Shown piece by piece: positions 20,394 to 32,728 of a stretch of 64,000 nt of DNA. Source of the DNA: Hygrophila difformis. Lineage: Eukaryota > Streptophyta > Magnoliopsida > Lamiales > Acanthaceae. Positions within the stretch are counted from its first letter, which is position 1; each line of letters starts with the position of its first letter. Where the stretch lies: the NCBI GenBank assembly GCA_030278955.1, contig JAOANR010000010.1, positions 12,197,086-12,261,085 of the forward strand, written 5' to 3'. The translations under genes and the position numbers were made by a program. The notes under the pieces are model-generated. The model saw only the letters and a list, made by a program, of their open reading frames with translations, did no database searches and had not been told where the DNA came from.

Positions 20394-20916
20394 CTCCCTC
20401 TTACCCATTTAAGATGTCTTGTTTCATTTCTGCACATAATCCAATGCATTTTTTCAATCGTTAATATCTCAAAATATATACAATAAAAAATTATGTAAAA
20501 TATACTCCCTCCGTTTTTTTTTGTTAGCTACTGTTGATTAATGGGTACTGTTCACTTATATACTTTGACTTAAAGTTTTCTCATGGTTATACAAGTTAAA
20601 ATATAGCCAAGTGTGATCTTGTTAGATTCGTCTCCTCTTGTATATTTTAAATATCGAACTTTTAGAATTTTTACATGTACCGAATTTGAATTATTAATGG
20701 TTTAAAATGTGCATTGGACTGCGTGCTGAGTGGGTCCGTAGCTATCTTTAAAAAACGGAGGAAGTATATAATAAAACTACATGATTATACGATTCTAACA
20801 AGATCCAACTCGACTATTTTTTTTTCAAACATATACTTGAAATAATATTGAGTCAAAGTTAAACAATGAACAGTACCAAAAAGTCAAATCAGACATCTTG
20901 CCTGGGACGGAGGGAG
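20394..20916. mobile_element. Stowaway MITE copy 3, host of a nested copy
   Basis: Begins CTCCCTCTTACCC after TA (20392-20393) and ends CTGGGACGGAGGGAG before TA (20917-20918). It is interrupted by a second Stowaway at 20505-20764. Without the insert it is about 261 bp, the usual size for this family here. Confidence 0.85.
20505..20764. mobile_element. Stowaway MITE copy 4, nested in copy 3
   Basis: CTCCCTCCGTTTTT after TA (20503-20504); ends AAAAACGGAGGAAG before TA. Inserted at a TA inside another Stowaway. Confidence 0.88.
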
Positions 20917-21180
20917 TAATTTTTTATAAATATACAATTGAAAACATTATTAAGTTGAAATATTATTAATATTTGAGAGCGGGTGAATCCGCTAACGGAT
21001 AACGGATTCAATTGAAAAAAATTGTGGGACATTTCTATATTTGAATCCACTATTTCATAGTGAATGTGCTAACTCCCAAACATATTATGGATATATTTAA
21101 TTATATATTCACGTCAAGGTAACAGGTTGATGGGTTAGGCCATGTTCTCTAGGCCTTATTTAAGCGGTTCTAATATGAAT

Positions 21181-21720
21181 TTTATAAGATCTGGATCTGA
21201 TCTGAATTTGTCTGTTCTGGTTTGAATGTTTCTAGTCTGATCTGATTCAATCTGGTCTGGTCTGAATGTTTCTATTATGATCTGATTCAATCTGGTCTAA
21301 TCTAGTATGGTCTGGTCTGATATATTCTTATCTTATACTCCCTCCGCCCCCAGCTAACGTGTCATATTTGACTTTTTGACACGGTTCATTATTCAACTTT
21401 GACCCGATTTTTATTGTAAGTATATGTTCGGAAAAAAAAGTCAAGTTTGGTCTTTGTTAGAATCGTATAATCATATAGTTTTTTAATACATATTTTACAT
21501 AATTTTTGTTGTATATATTTTGAGATATGAACGATTGGAAAAGTGTATTGAATTGTGTGCAAAAGTGAAACCAGACAAATTAAATGGGACGGAGGGAGTA
21601 TAATTTTATTATAATGATTTGATCTGATATGATCTGGTCTGGTATCTGGTCTCATCTGATTTGATCTGGTCTGATCTTAATATTTTCTATTTGATTAGAT
21701 CTAATATGATTTTAATAAAA
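21181..21720. repeat. Degenerate CTGATCTGGT-type repeat, split by a MITE
   Basis: Irregular repeats of TCTGATCTGAAT and TCTGGTCTGA run from about 21181 to 21335 and resume at 21608-21720. Stowaway copy 5 is inserted between the halves. Confidence 0.7.
21338..21598. mobile_element. Stowaway MITE copy 5
   Basis: CTCCCTCCGCCCCCAGC after TA; ends ATGGGACGGAGGGAG before TA. Inserted into the CTGATCTGGT-type repeat. Confidence 0.9.
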
Positions 21721-22443
21721 ATAAGTAATAAGTTCTAGAAATAAGTTCTAGAGAGAACGGAGCCCTAGTTAAATTTACATTGTTACCCCGAACAAATTTG
21801 ATTTGTCTTTTGCGCCTATTTTTCTTTTATTTACAAAGAAAATACTTAAACCCCATTAAAATGCAGAAAATTGCTACATTTTCATCCATTTTAAGTGTTA
21901 ACTCGAGATTCAACGTTAAGTTGTTACTATCTCTACATATTTTCGCTTAATTTTGATTTTTTGACCCGTATCTATTTTCCAAGACCCACGAAAGCAGCCC
22001 AACCCATTTGACCCGAAATTCCTATAAGACCTGCTCAAAACCCGCGACCCAAATTACAAAGAATGAATTACTACTATTATGCATGAAAATGAATTTAATA
22101 TTAAGAAATAAATGTCACTCATATTGTTACTTGCTTAATTTGTCATTTAATTTATACTAGTACTTTTTAAATACTTCCTCTGTTTTCAATTAATTTTAAC
22201 ACTTTTTTTTTGTTTTGAAATAATTTTAACATTTTTTTGGTAACTTTTTCTCATTCACACTATTTTTTCATTTCTTTCTCTTTAATCTTCTTAAATCCCC
22301 ACCATTTATTTCCCCATCAATGAAAGTCTGTGCCTCTACACAAAAAAAAAAGAGAGTATTTATGCAAGAAAATAATTATATATTATTATTAAATGACTTT
22401 TTTCTAATGGAAAATTGAGATTTCCAAGTCAAAAGTTTAATGT
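21721..22443. other. AT-rich spacer, no gene seen
   Basis: No credible coding sequence. ACTTCCTCTGTTTTC near 22172 looks like one end of a decayed Stowaway, but I found no matching right end. Confidence 0.5.
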
Positions 22444-24510
22444 AATAATAATATATATTTTTTTTTTTTGAGGATAAGTAGGCTTGTTCTATTAATATCC
22501 AAAGAAAGTGTACAATGGCCGGTGGCCTCACCACGACGTTCTGACATTATTCATGGAAACCAAAAACCCATCGACTTTAGTTAGAACTCGGCAAGTCAGA
22601 AATCTCAACAACACATTATATCAGAAATTAGGCAGCAAACGCCTTATAGGAAAGTAGTGTAGCGTCGTTTGCAGCGAAGGCTAAGCTCCCTCGTTGTATT
22701 CCACAGAAGCTCCATAGGAGAGTAGTGGCAAACACGGCGGCAGCACACCAAGATAAGGAGAAATAATGTATCCATCACCACCTTTATGTTTCAGCATCAA
22801 GATCTTGGACAAAACTCCAGAACTCTTCCCCTCATCAGTCTTCTTCTAGTACTGCACGTTTGATTCCCCATTTCACCAAAGCCTTTCAGTTATAGTAGAA
22901 TTAAGCCGGGGAAACACTCTTATGCCCAGCGTGAGCAGCCGGTAGCAGGTACGCAAGTGATGTTCCAAAGTACAATCCAAAAACTTGCTGATATAACACA
23001 TCTCCTCTACCATATAAATCAAAGCAAAATGCATCGAAACAAGGGGACTCAAAAAACAAAAGGAAGGACACAGGCTTGAAAATATAGAAACACTTCTAGG
23101 AGTCGGGTAATAGGAGGTAATATGACCCAAAGACTATGCATTGCACACAAGCCACATCCTTGGCGGGTTACAAGCGTCCACTTCAGAGTACACACCGATC
23201 TGTACACTACTTAGTTCGAGGTGCACGACGCTCTTACAAAAGAGACAATCGATATACTTGTACAGTCCACACCCCCTTTTCTGTATTCACGAAGCCAATA
23301 ACTCCTTCCCTTGTATCTATCTCTTGTTTCATCCTTTGCTGTCTTATCATCTCTTTAATCCCCCCTTCTGTTTTTTTTTTAACTTGTTTTCTATTTCTTC
23401 CACTCTTCTTTTTTTTTTCTTTTTCTTTTTTCTTTTTTTTCCTTTTTTTTTTTTGATATCCCAACTACCATTCAAGAGCAGAATCAGACACCAAAGGGGA
23501 TGTCACAGCACCCGTACTTTCCTAGCGCCAAATTGGTCCCATCAATATGGTCCTCTATCCCCCAGAATTGTTAAATTGCAAATCTTTCCTTGACTCTTAG
23601 AATAACTATAAACCCGGAGCTGCACCACAGGATGATTTTTGTAGCAATGCATAGTTAGGCCAATATCTCCCAGAATCCGAACAGGGCTTTAGCAGGTTGA
23701 GGCATAGGAAGGATGTATTTAGTGGAGCATATGTACAGTGGGAGGGGTGTAGGGACTTGCCACATTGTTTTTCGTTGGGCTCTAACGTGATTTTCTAAGG
23801 TAGAAGGTAACTCGAGGGTAGGTAGCCATAGCACAGAACAGTGATCTTACTAAATGCCCTTCTCATTTCAGACGCATTGCAATTATATAAGGTAGACTCA
23901 ATGCATTATAAGCAAATTCAGGAATGTCATATTAATCATCACCTGTGTAAGCCACCGAGGGGGCAAGGGTCATATCGCATACCAACATCAGCCTCCTTTG
24001 ATCGTTAGTGTAATTCACATCTCGGCATCATCTGACTACAGAAAGCAGCATCGCTTCATCAACATCTTTATTCTTTCATTTCTATCAGCGTTTACTCCCA
24101 TTACCACCATCATCCACCATGGCCGACACCTTAATAGCTTCAGTTATCATTAAAAGATTAGTTCCGCCCTTCATCGCCCCACCCTTTCCGAGAGTTATGA
24201 TCCACCTGCAAAAAGAATAGAGAGAGGATAGGGGAACAGGAGAAAGAAAAAATATAAGTCAATCAGAAAACAACTCAGTTTTATGCTGCCTCCTTTGCTT
24301 CCCAACCACACTCATATCCTCCCTTGCCTCAGCTATCATAGGTATCATCATCTCCACTCTACAACCTCCGAACTATATTTCCGGACAATTCCACAGAAAC
24401 AAAAACATGTTCTCGCATCTGCATCCTCCAGACTCGAGCGAGGATGCTCCAAAACTCCGCCCGCTCATACACCCATTGTCAAAGAAACGGAAGGTATTGC
24501 GACCAGACAT

Positions 24511-27500
24511 TTATAGCCACACTTCAAATTTTCCCCCTCTGGATACTCCCTGCTTGGCCCAAAAATCCGCAAGACTATTGCGCTCCCTCAGTATGTGCCG
24601 CACTTCAACACCTCCACCTGATTTGATTACGGCCAATATGGACTTCAACAGTTTTTGAAACCTCCACGGGATGAGTTGTGGCTCTTTAAGCCAACGAACT
24701 ATATTTGCCGAGTCACACTCAAAAATTACTTGTTGTATAGGAAACCCTTGATCACGAATAATTGCCTCGCAAACTCGGTGGACTGCAGTCAACTCCGCCT
24801 CCGTAGAGTCCGTGACACCTATGTATTCTGATACGATGTATATGATCTCACCCGCATCATTTCTAATAACGCCCCCAATACCCGCCGGGCCGGGGTTTCC
24901 AAAAGAGGATCCGTCGGTGTTAATCTTCCACCACATCTTTTCCGGGCGCTCCCACACGAGGCCACCTCGGGGGATCCTAGGGTTCCTCCTATCCATTACG
25001 GTCAGGTTTGCGGGAAAATTTTCGTCCAGCCTATGCATCTCAATGTTTACGTTGGCCACCCTCGCTTTCCACCACAGTCCAACCCTCCATTTGATTTCCT
25101 CCAACACCACTCTGTAATTAAAGCTTGCCCCCTGAAACACCACCTTGTTTCTCCAACTCCACACAGTCCATATTATTGCCATGCATAACAACGACCACAC
25201 CTCCCTTCGGCCTCTTTTAGGATCATACCCCAGCCACCACTTCACCAAAGTTATGGCGTTCCCAGGCATCGCCCACATTACGTTAAACCAGGCCACCCCC
25301 TCATACCATATTGGACTAACCAATTTACACTCACAGAAGAGATGATCAATAGTTTCAACTTCAGTTTCACAAAAGGGACAACCAGCATTCGTTACTTGGT
25401 AGCAGTTCCGAGCTATCAGTAGTCCTCTAACCGGCAACGCATTAGATAGTAGCTTCCAGGTTACAAGTTTCACCTTCATAGGGCATTTTAGCTTCCAGAG
25501 GCCTTTCCAAAAATCCCCGCCACCTGTGTCCCTGCCACCTTCAGATAATTTCCGACACTCCCTAGTAGAATACATCCCATTGCCAACCCTGCTCCATCTT
25601 ACCCTATCCCCCATATACCTGCACAGGGCTACCTCACTTATCACTCCCATGAAATCGTTCCAGACCCCTCTCTCCCAATCGAAAAGCTGCCTTCTTAGTT
25701 GGATATTCCACACCCATTCGAAACCATCCCACTGTCCGTACTCCACTAACCTTCCACCCTTATTAATGGCCAAAGTATAAATCCTGGAGAACATTTCCTT
25801 AAGCGATCTACCACCATGGACCCAGCAGTCCATCCAGAAACTTGTCAATTCCCCATTCCCAGCTTGAACAATAAAGCTTTCCCCAATCTCAGCAATCCAT
25901 GGGCTCTCCCAAGCCTTACATATGTTGCCCCAAAGGGAACTCCCAGGTGTTGGTTTAGGAACTAGAGATGCGTTATTCCCATAATACTTTGCTCTTATGA
26001 CACTTCTCCACAAAGATTGTTCGCTCCCATATCTCCATTTCCACTTTAGCAGTAGGGCCTCATTTAATTTCCGAATACTCCATATATGCAAGCCTCCATT
26101 TTCCACATGAGAGCACACTTTATCCCAACTAACCATATGTAATTTCCTATCAATTCCCCACTCATTCCAAAAAAAGCGACGTTTAATCTTCTCAAGATGG
26201 TCCGCCACCCCTGTAGGCACTTTAAATAGGGACATAAAGTACACCGGTAAGCAGTTTAAAACCGACTTGATCAGACATAGCCTCCCCGCTTGGGACAACA
26301 TACGCCCCTTCCATCCTGCTAACCTACTTTCCACCTTCTCAATTACCGGCCTCCAAATTTCCTTATTACCTAATCTTCCCCCAATAGGAACTCCTAAATA
26401 ATTCATAGGCCATTCTCCAACCTGGCAACCCAACAAAGCAGCAGCATCTCTAGTGATATTCTCCTCACAGTTAATACCAAGTATACAGCTCTTACCAAAA
26501 TTTATTTTTAGACCCGTCCCCAAAGATAGACATGTCAGGATCCTCTTTATTGCAATAATCTGATTGAGGTTTCCTTCACAGAATAGTACCGTGTCATCTG
26601 CATATTGCAATATCGTAATTTTTTGACCCCCCATCACCAGCGGACAGCCCTGTAAGTAATCCCAGATCCGCCGCCTTAGCCACCAGGCAGTTTAACACCT
26701 CAGCCATAATGATGAACAAGTATGGGGAAATCGGATCGCCTTGCCTCAGACCTTTCTGGAGTTTGAAGAATCTCGTAGATGAGCCGTTCACTAACACCGC
26801 TGCTGATGCGTTTGACACGCACGCTTCCATCCATTTTATCCATTTTCCGCCAAAACCCATCGCCTTAAGTATTGAAAACAGGGAGTTCCATGATATGCTA
26901 TCATAGGCTTTTGCGAAGTCAATCTTTACAACGAAACCCTGCTTCCCGGCTGTTCTAGTTGAGTGGACTACCTCCGAGGCAACAAGGATCCCATCTAAAA
27001 TTTGTCTCCCCTTTACAAAGGCCATTTGAGATCCCCCAACCACTTTCTCCACCACCTCTTTTAGCCTCTTTGTAAGAGCCTTGGTAACAATTTTCTGAAC
27101 ACCGCCAACTAAGGATATTGGCCTGTAGTCTCCAAATACCTTTGGGGCAGCCACCTTTGGGATTAGTGTTATGAAGGAGCCACTAATGTCCTTAGGCAGA
27201 CGGCAATCTGACTCGAGCGTCCTAAATACATCGATGACGTCCTGCTTGATGATTTCCCAATATTTTTTAAAGAATCCCAAGTTGAAGCCATCCGGACCAG
27301 GTGCTTGGTTGCTATCACAACTCCACACCGCCGCCTGAATTTCCTCCACAGAGAAACTTTGTTCCAGATAGCGATTATCTTCTTCATTTATTTTGGACAG
27401 CCCGATTTCTTCTATACTAAACAGCTCATCCTCGTTTTTGGTAAACATTCCCTGGAAATGTAGGAGAGCCAATTCTTTTACCTTCCTTGGATCATCAACT

Positions 27501-28655
27501 ATAACTCCGTCCGCCATGATAGCCCCGATGTGGTTTCTCCTTCTATTGAACGCTGTTACCGTGTGGAAAAACCTTGTGTTCGAATCCCCTTCTTTCAGCC
27601 ACTTAATCCTCGACTTTTGCATCCATCTCCTTTCTTCGGCCAGCAAGACCATTTTAAGATCCCTCCTTTTATCATACCAATTCTGTCTTGCAGCATCATT
27701 TCCCACTCCTTCCTTAAGTTCAGCTTCAAGATCCTTAATTTCCTCTGTCAGCTTATTAATACTTTTATCCAGGGCATCCGCCCCGTAGCCTTCCCACTCC
27801 CTAATTCCTTTCTTAAGCGTCTTCAGCTTCCCAGACAGCCCACCGCCGCCCTCCGCCCCACTACTCTCCCACACCTTTCTTACTACCTCATTAAATCCCT
27901 TCTCCTTCATCCAATAATTGTATAACCTAAAAGGTTTAGGGCCCCATGACTCCTCTCTAACCTCAAGAACCACTGGATAATGGTCCGATGAAACGTTCTC
28001 CCCTCTCACCTGCGTCACAACACCCATTTGGTTCAACCAGCCCGGCGAAATTAGAAACCTATCCAATCTGCTCCCTGCCCTCCCACCCCTCCCAAACCAC
28101 GTGAATTCCCCACCTTCCATTGGTAAGTCAATCAATCCCATCCTATCTATAAAATCCCGAAATTCATAATTAGATCCGTTGTCTTCGCTATCGCCAAACC
28201 TCTCTCCCTCGAAGCATACAGCGTTGAAGTCGCCAACCACGCACCACAATTCACCATTATCGACCTCACAGGTGTTTATTAAACGATTCCACAGCTCACC
28301 TCTCCCCCTTCTATCATTCGGAGCGTGCAAACTGATAATATTTACCACCCCCTCCAAACCCCTAATTACACCTTTAATCCATAAATAGTTGTGAGAACCC
28401 TCAACCAAGTTGAACTTACCGCAATCCCCATCCCAAACAACAATCAGACCACCCGAGGAACCATTAGATGGTTGGGCATAGAACTTGCAACCTTTGGATC
28501 CCCACATCCTGTGAATTTGTTGTTCCCTGACCTCACTCATCTTTGACTCCTGTATGCATAGTATAGAAGGCTTGACCTTCCTGCAAAACCTCATCATAGC
28601 CCGCCTCCTCACACCCCCCATTTAAACCCCTCACATTACAAGTAACAATCTTCAT
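24511..28655 (-). pseudogene. LINE ORF2: endonuclease - reverse transcriptase - RNase H
   Basis: The natural start is the ATG at 28655 (MKIVTCNVRG, the conserved beginning of the EEP endonuclease). The frame then slips in a G-run near 28615-28620. The endonuclease is recognisable from CIQESKM, VVGDFNAV and SDHYPVVLEV. The reverse transcriptase has APGPDGFNLGFF, YRPISLVGG, KIDFAKAYDSISW, GLRQGDPISPYLF and, after a second frame break near 26640, QYADDTVLF (about 26605-26580). A zinc-binding region with FWKGLWKLKCP and CPFCETEVE follows, then an RNase H domain from INTDGSSFGNPGPAGIGG (about 24925 downward) to RNSLADFWAKQG. Plant L1 elements with a C-terminal RNase H are known. Catalytic motifs remain, but the frame is broken twice. 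Confidence 0.88.
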
Positions 28656-28699
28656 GGCATCATACTATCACAAAATCGACATCTTAGCCTCTGAGTTTC

Positions 28700-30779
28700 C
28701 TACCGTCTCTCCAGTTCACGCCTAATTCTGTCAATCGCCTCCTCCCTTCCTTTAACCCAATTCAGTCCCAATTTTGAAGCCAAATCGAGAATCTCTTCGG
28801 CTTCCGAGAAATCTACCAGCTTAACCCCTTCTTTTAATCTAACCGTGGCAAATTGGAGTTTCGCGAAACTCTCCTCCCCCACAAGACTCCTGGTAGACCA
28901 CGCGTTTCGACTCTGGCAACACATTGATGCCACCCTTTTTCCTTTTCGCCTGCCCCTTCGTTGTACCATTTTCTTCCTATCGAGAATCCTGGCCATCGCC
29001 TCCTCAGCCTTAACTCGTCCATGTCCCTGACTCTACTTCTATCACTCTCTCCCGGCCCCTCATCCAATTTTCCGGATGCCTCCACGCAGTCCACCCTAGG
29101 CTCCACTGTAATCTCCCCCATCGTTTCTTCCCTACTGCCCCCGAAGTCTGAAAATCCGTCCAATTCCACAACCCGATTGTTCCCAACTTCCCTATCGCCC
29201 AGGTTATGACCCGCACGCTCCCCTGAGGCTTCCCCATTATTTTCAACAACGCTAATTTTAAAGGCCCTTTGTTCCATGCTACCTCCGTCTAATAGTTCCC
29301 CACCCTCATGAATCGGCCCAAATTGGATTTCAGCCCCAAACCCTCTCTCTGCATTGCCTCGGCCCAAACCCTCAGATATCCCAAGATTATCGGCCCAATT
29401 GATACTACCACCTTCTTTTTGTGGCCCATCCATGTCGGGCCCAACTCTATCCGGATGGCAAACCTTCTCCACCCGCTCAGCAGCCATAACGTCTTCTTTG
29501 GAATTTGTTCTGCAGTCGGCCATCATTACATTACATTGAGCCTCCTTTTGAGAAGACTGTTCAGTTTCCCCAGGCGTTACCCCTGCAGAATGTTCCGGTT
29601 CCCCACACCCATTGGTCCCGGACCTCTCAATTACCCTCGTCATCTCTGACGGATGCCCAGCCGGAGAGCCCTCCCTCTGAAGCGTCTCCCCCTCGCCCAA
29701 TCTTACTTCTTCTTCCTCCACCACTTTTTCGCAATAGTTCGCCACTATTCTAATTTTTGCTGTATGTTCACCAATCATTACTTTCACCTCTGTAGGGATG
29801 TGGTTTTGTCCATTTAGAGCCACTAACATCCTGGCTCTATCCAGCCTCTTCCTTCCTTTTGTGTCCCGATCCACACTTACCAGTTTCCCCAACCCTCCAC
29901 AACCTTTTGGAAATTGTCCTCACTCCATGCATTAAAAGGTATGCCGAACATATATGTCCACACTAACAGCTTTCTTTCCATGGCTCCAGGCGCCCATCTC
30001 CGCTTCCATGCTACCAGTGATATGTCCCTCCGATCTTGAATAAATTTCTCCATTTTCACGACATTCATGAAAACCACCAGCACCATCAGGCCCCCACCGT
30101 AAATAACATTCTCACAATCTACGTGTTCTTTGTACAGCCAATCTTGAAAATCCACCAATCCTTCAAACTTGTTAAGTTCTACCACCACCGATCGTTGCAA
30201 CCATTCCATGTTATCTTTGACTTCCTCTAGCCTCACTGTTGACACATCCCGATCAATCCCTGTATTTTCTTTCTTATCAACCCCCCTTTTTACCACCTCG
30301 GCGTATGATCGTTCGTCCCGCCATGCGTCACTACCCACAGCCTTTTGAACCTCGACCCACTTCTGATTTGCATGGTCATGTCTGCCAGACCACTGCGATC
30401 TGTTCCTCCCACCTTCGTTTGCTCTGCCACTTCCCCGCTTGGTAGGGTTAGCCCAGTCCGCCCTCAGAGGTCTTCCCATCCACTGTTTTCCATTGATCTT
30501 TCTTATAACCGCCCAGGCATCTTCCTTGCAGCCAAACCTGAAAAAACCATATCTGTAGCCATTCGCCGGCCAGCTCCTCCTCGGAAAGAACCACTCTTGA
30601 ATCTTTGCTACCCTATCAATCTCACTAAATAGACCGCGTATATTTGCGCCTACATGGATGTTGCCCACAAAAACTCCATGCAGTCTTCTTCTCCTCCTGT
30701 AGACACCACTGTCAGTAGTACCCTTCTTTAGCGTCGGACCTCCCCACTGGCTCTCAACAGCTCCGGACACTCTAGACAT
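28700..30779 (-). pseudogene. LINE ORF1: RRM-containing nucleic-acid-binding protein
   Basis: I take MSRVSGAVESQ at 30779 as the start, because frame upstream of it runs into the flanking microsatellite. An RRM domain occupies residues 35-110 (GVFVGNIHVGANIRGLF ... YGFFRFG). Next comes a region ending in the Trp-rich AWSEDNFQKVVEGWGN. The frame shifts near 29885, continues as KLVSVDRDTKGRKRLDRARM and a long acidic Gly/Glu-rich linker, and shifts again near 29000 before the Arg/Lys-rich C-terminal part (28996-28700). RRM-type ORF1 proteins are a known plant L1 variant that acts as an RNA chaperone for the LINE RNP. Confidence 0.75.
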
Positions 30780-31360
30780 CAATGAAAGATGCTTCAAAAG
30801 CACTGCAAGCGAAAGTGGCGCATATGGAGATATCCGAATTCGGAGATGGCGGAGACAGACTCCTTGAAGGCGGCAATGGGGGTTCTGTCGTTCTGGAGAG
30901 ACTTGTGTGTGGATGTGGGCAATGGGGTTCTGCCGTTCTGGAGAAACTTGCGGAAGGGGCGGCAAGGTGGAATAATAATATATTAATAGTAACAACAACA
31001 ACAATAATAGTATTATATATGAGATTTCCATGTGGCATATTTATGTTTTGCATTTTAGTAAAATAGTAAATAGACTTTTATTTTTCATTCAGGTTTTGAA
31101 TATCTAATCTAATTATATGATTCTCATAATACTTTTGAATAAAATAATTTTATTAAGTAAATATGAAGTAATATTATAAAAAAACAAAAATTGATAAAAT
31201 TTATTTATAAAATATTCTTATTAACGTTTAAATGCCCTCTTAAGTAGTACAATAAATTACATAGATTTTGTTCAACATATCCAAAATTCTAAAACCGCAA
31301 ATTTGATTACATGGCTTCAATAACTAGCAAAATATATTATGCAATTTCTACTCTATAATT

Positions 31361-31530
31361 TTTTTTAACAGCCTATACAGGCTAGGAAATGGGTGGTGGG
31401 AGTCAATGCTACACAATTACAAAGGGGAATAAAAGGGAGGGACAGGGGGCCGGTGGGGAATCGATCCTCCAACCTTCCGTTGGAAGTCAATGGACTTAAT
31501 CACTTGGGCTAAATCCTCATAAAATATATA
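31361..31530 (-). mobile_element. tRNA-derived SINE copy 2
   Basis: Minus strand. TTAGCCCAAGTG (A box, about 31503-31514) and a B-box-like GGATCGATTCCCC (about 31458-31470) are followed by the shared body and an A tail (T-run at 31359-31366). The 3' end (CCTATACAGGCTAGG in plus view) differs from the copy at 43281, suggesting a subfamily. Confidence 0.65.
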
Positions 31531-31556
31531 TTATACTGTATATATATATATACATA

Positions 31557-32049
31557 CTCCCTCAGTTTTTTTTATAATCCTACCATTTGCATAGTTGATA
31601 TTATTTATTAAATAACTTTGATTCAATTTTTTAACATAGTTATATAAGATACTCCCTCCGTCCCATTAAAAGTGGCTACATTTGACTTTTGACAATATTC
31701 ATTATTTAACTTTGACTCAATTTTATTGTATTGATACAAGAAGAGAAAAATAGTTAAGTGTAGTCTTGTTATAATCGTCTAATCGTATACATTTTATATA
31801 ATTTTTACTTATATAGATTTTGAGATATAAAGCATTCAACAACTGCATTGGATTTTGTGTAAAAGAGAAAGTAGTCACTTTTAATGGGACAGAGGGAGTA
31901 AAATATAGTGAAGTGAGATGTTGGATTCGTCTAATCGCATTAAATTTTTATAATTTTCATTTTTATATAATTTGAGATATTTATGGTTCAAAATGTGTAT
32001 TGGATTGCGTGCATGTGAGAAATGGAATGGTTGTTAAAAAACGGAGGGA

Positions 32050-32050
<1 letters not shown>
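31557..32050. mobile_element. Stowaway MITE copy 6, host of a nested copy
   Basis: Begins CTCCCTCAGTTTTT after TA; ends AAAAACGGAGGGAG at 32050 before a (TA)n run. Interrupted by the Stowaway at 31652-31898. Confidence 0.85.
31652..31898. mobile_element. Stowaway MITE copy 7, nested in copy 6
   Basis: CTCCCTCCGTCCCATT after TA (31650-31651); ends AATGGGACAGAGGGAG before TA (31899-31900). Confidence 0.9.

Positions 32051-32085
<35 letters not shown>
32051..32085. repeat. (TA)n microsatellite
   Basis: Uninterrupted TA dinucleotides. The hAT MITE at 32087 used this run as its target. Confidence 0.95.
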
Positions 32086-32086
<1 letters not shown>

Positions 32087-32088
<2 letters not shown>

Positions 32089-32329
32089 GGGGCGGATCTA
32101 TTAAGTAAGTAGGGGTGGCACAGGACACCATTTAAATTAATGAAAGTGTTATTTTAAGGTAGATTTTTTTTTTACATTTAACTAAATTAGGCTTGGTGAC
32201 ACCACAATTATTCATTTCAACCAAGTTTTTTTTCTATATTTTGTATTCTAACTATTATCCCTTATTTCAATATTGCTTCCATTATTTTTTGGGGACACCA
32301 CTTAAAAAAAATTTCTTGATCCGCCACTG
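32087..32329. mobile_element. hAT-type MITE
   Basis: Starts CAGGGGCGGATC and ends GATCCGCCACTG, imperfect terminal inverted repeats. It is flanked by TATATATG on both sides (32079-32086 and 32330-32337), an 8-bp target duplication. The termini resemble those of the hAT at 32573-35097. Confidence 0.85.
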
Positions 32330-32728
32330 TATATATGTAAATGCCAATAGCAATATTTGGGGATTATTTTTTTCATACTATTGGGCACTACTGCTTCAGT
32401 ACTGGAATTGAACTTCGGGTATTACACTTTAACCACCAATCCCAAAAGGTTAAAATGTGATTAAATGAAATTTACCTACACTTCAGAATTCCAATCTTTC
32501 ATCAAACTCGTCCTGAGTTCAAAATCTAACCAGTTACTACATAGGGTTAGAACTTAGAAGTGACCATTTAGGCAGTGGCGGAACCAGGATTTCAATCCAG
32601 GGCGTCCGAGAATTCAAATAAAATTAAAATATTATGCAACAATAATCAAACTACATTTTTTTTAATCATTCAAATTCATCTTTTTTATTCCAATTCCTAT
32701 AACCTTCATTTACAAAGGTATCTCCACC

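Larger units (their letters stand above)
22457..30970 (-). mobile_element. L1-clade LINE with RNase H, near full length
   Basis: An 8.5-kb minus-strand LINE. The tail is the T-run at 22458-22470 and the 5' end is near 30970. Both sides carry AATAATAATATAT (22444-22456 and 30971-30983), a 13-bp putative target duplication; low complexity weakens it slightly. Order in element sense: short 5' UTR, ORF1 with an RRM domain, ORF2 with endonuclease, reverse transcriptase, zinc-binding region and RNase H, then a 2-kb 3' UTR (24510-22471) with an internal A-rich run (T-rich at about 23400-23453). At least four frame breaks show this copy is inactive. Confidence 0.85.

Noticed and set aside
23136..23593. 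Overlapping open frames rich in Phe and Leu
   Set aside because: They run through a pyrimidine-rich stretch of the LINE 3' UTR and have no domain or conserved start.
24812..29753. Many plus-strand open frames across the LINE
   Set aside because: They are antisense shadows of ORF1 and ORF2, which carry recognisable domains on the minus strand.
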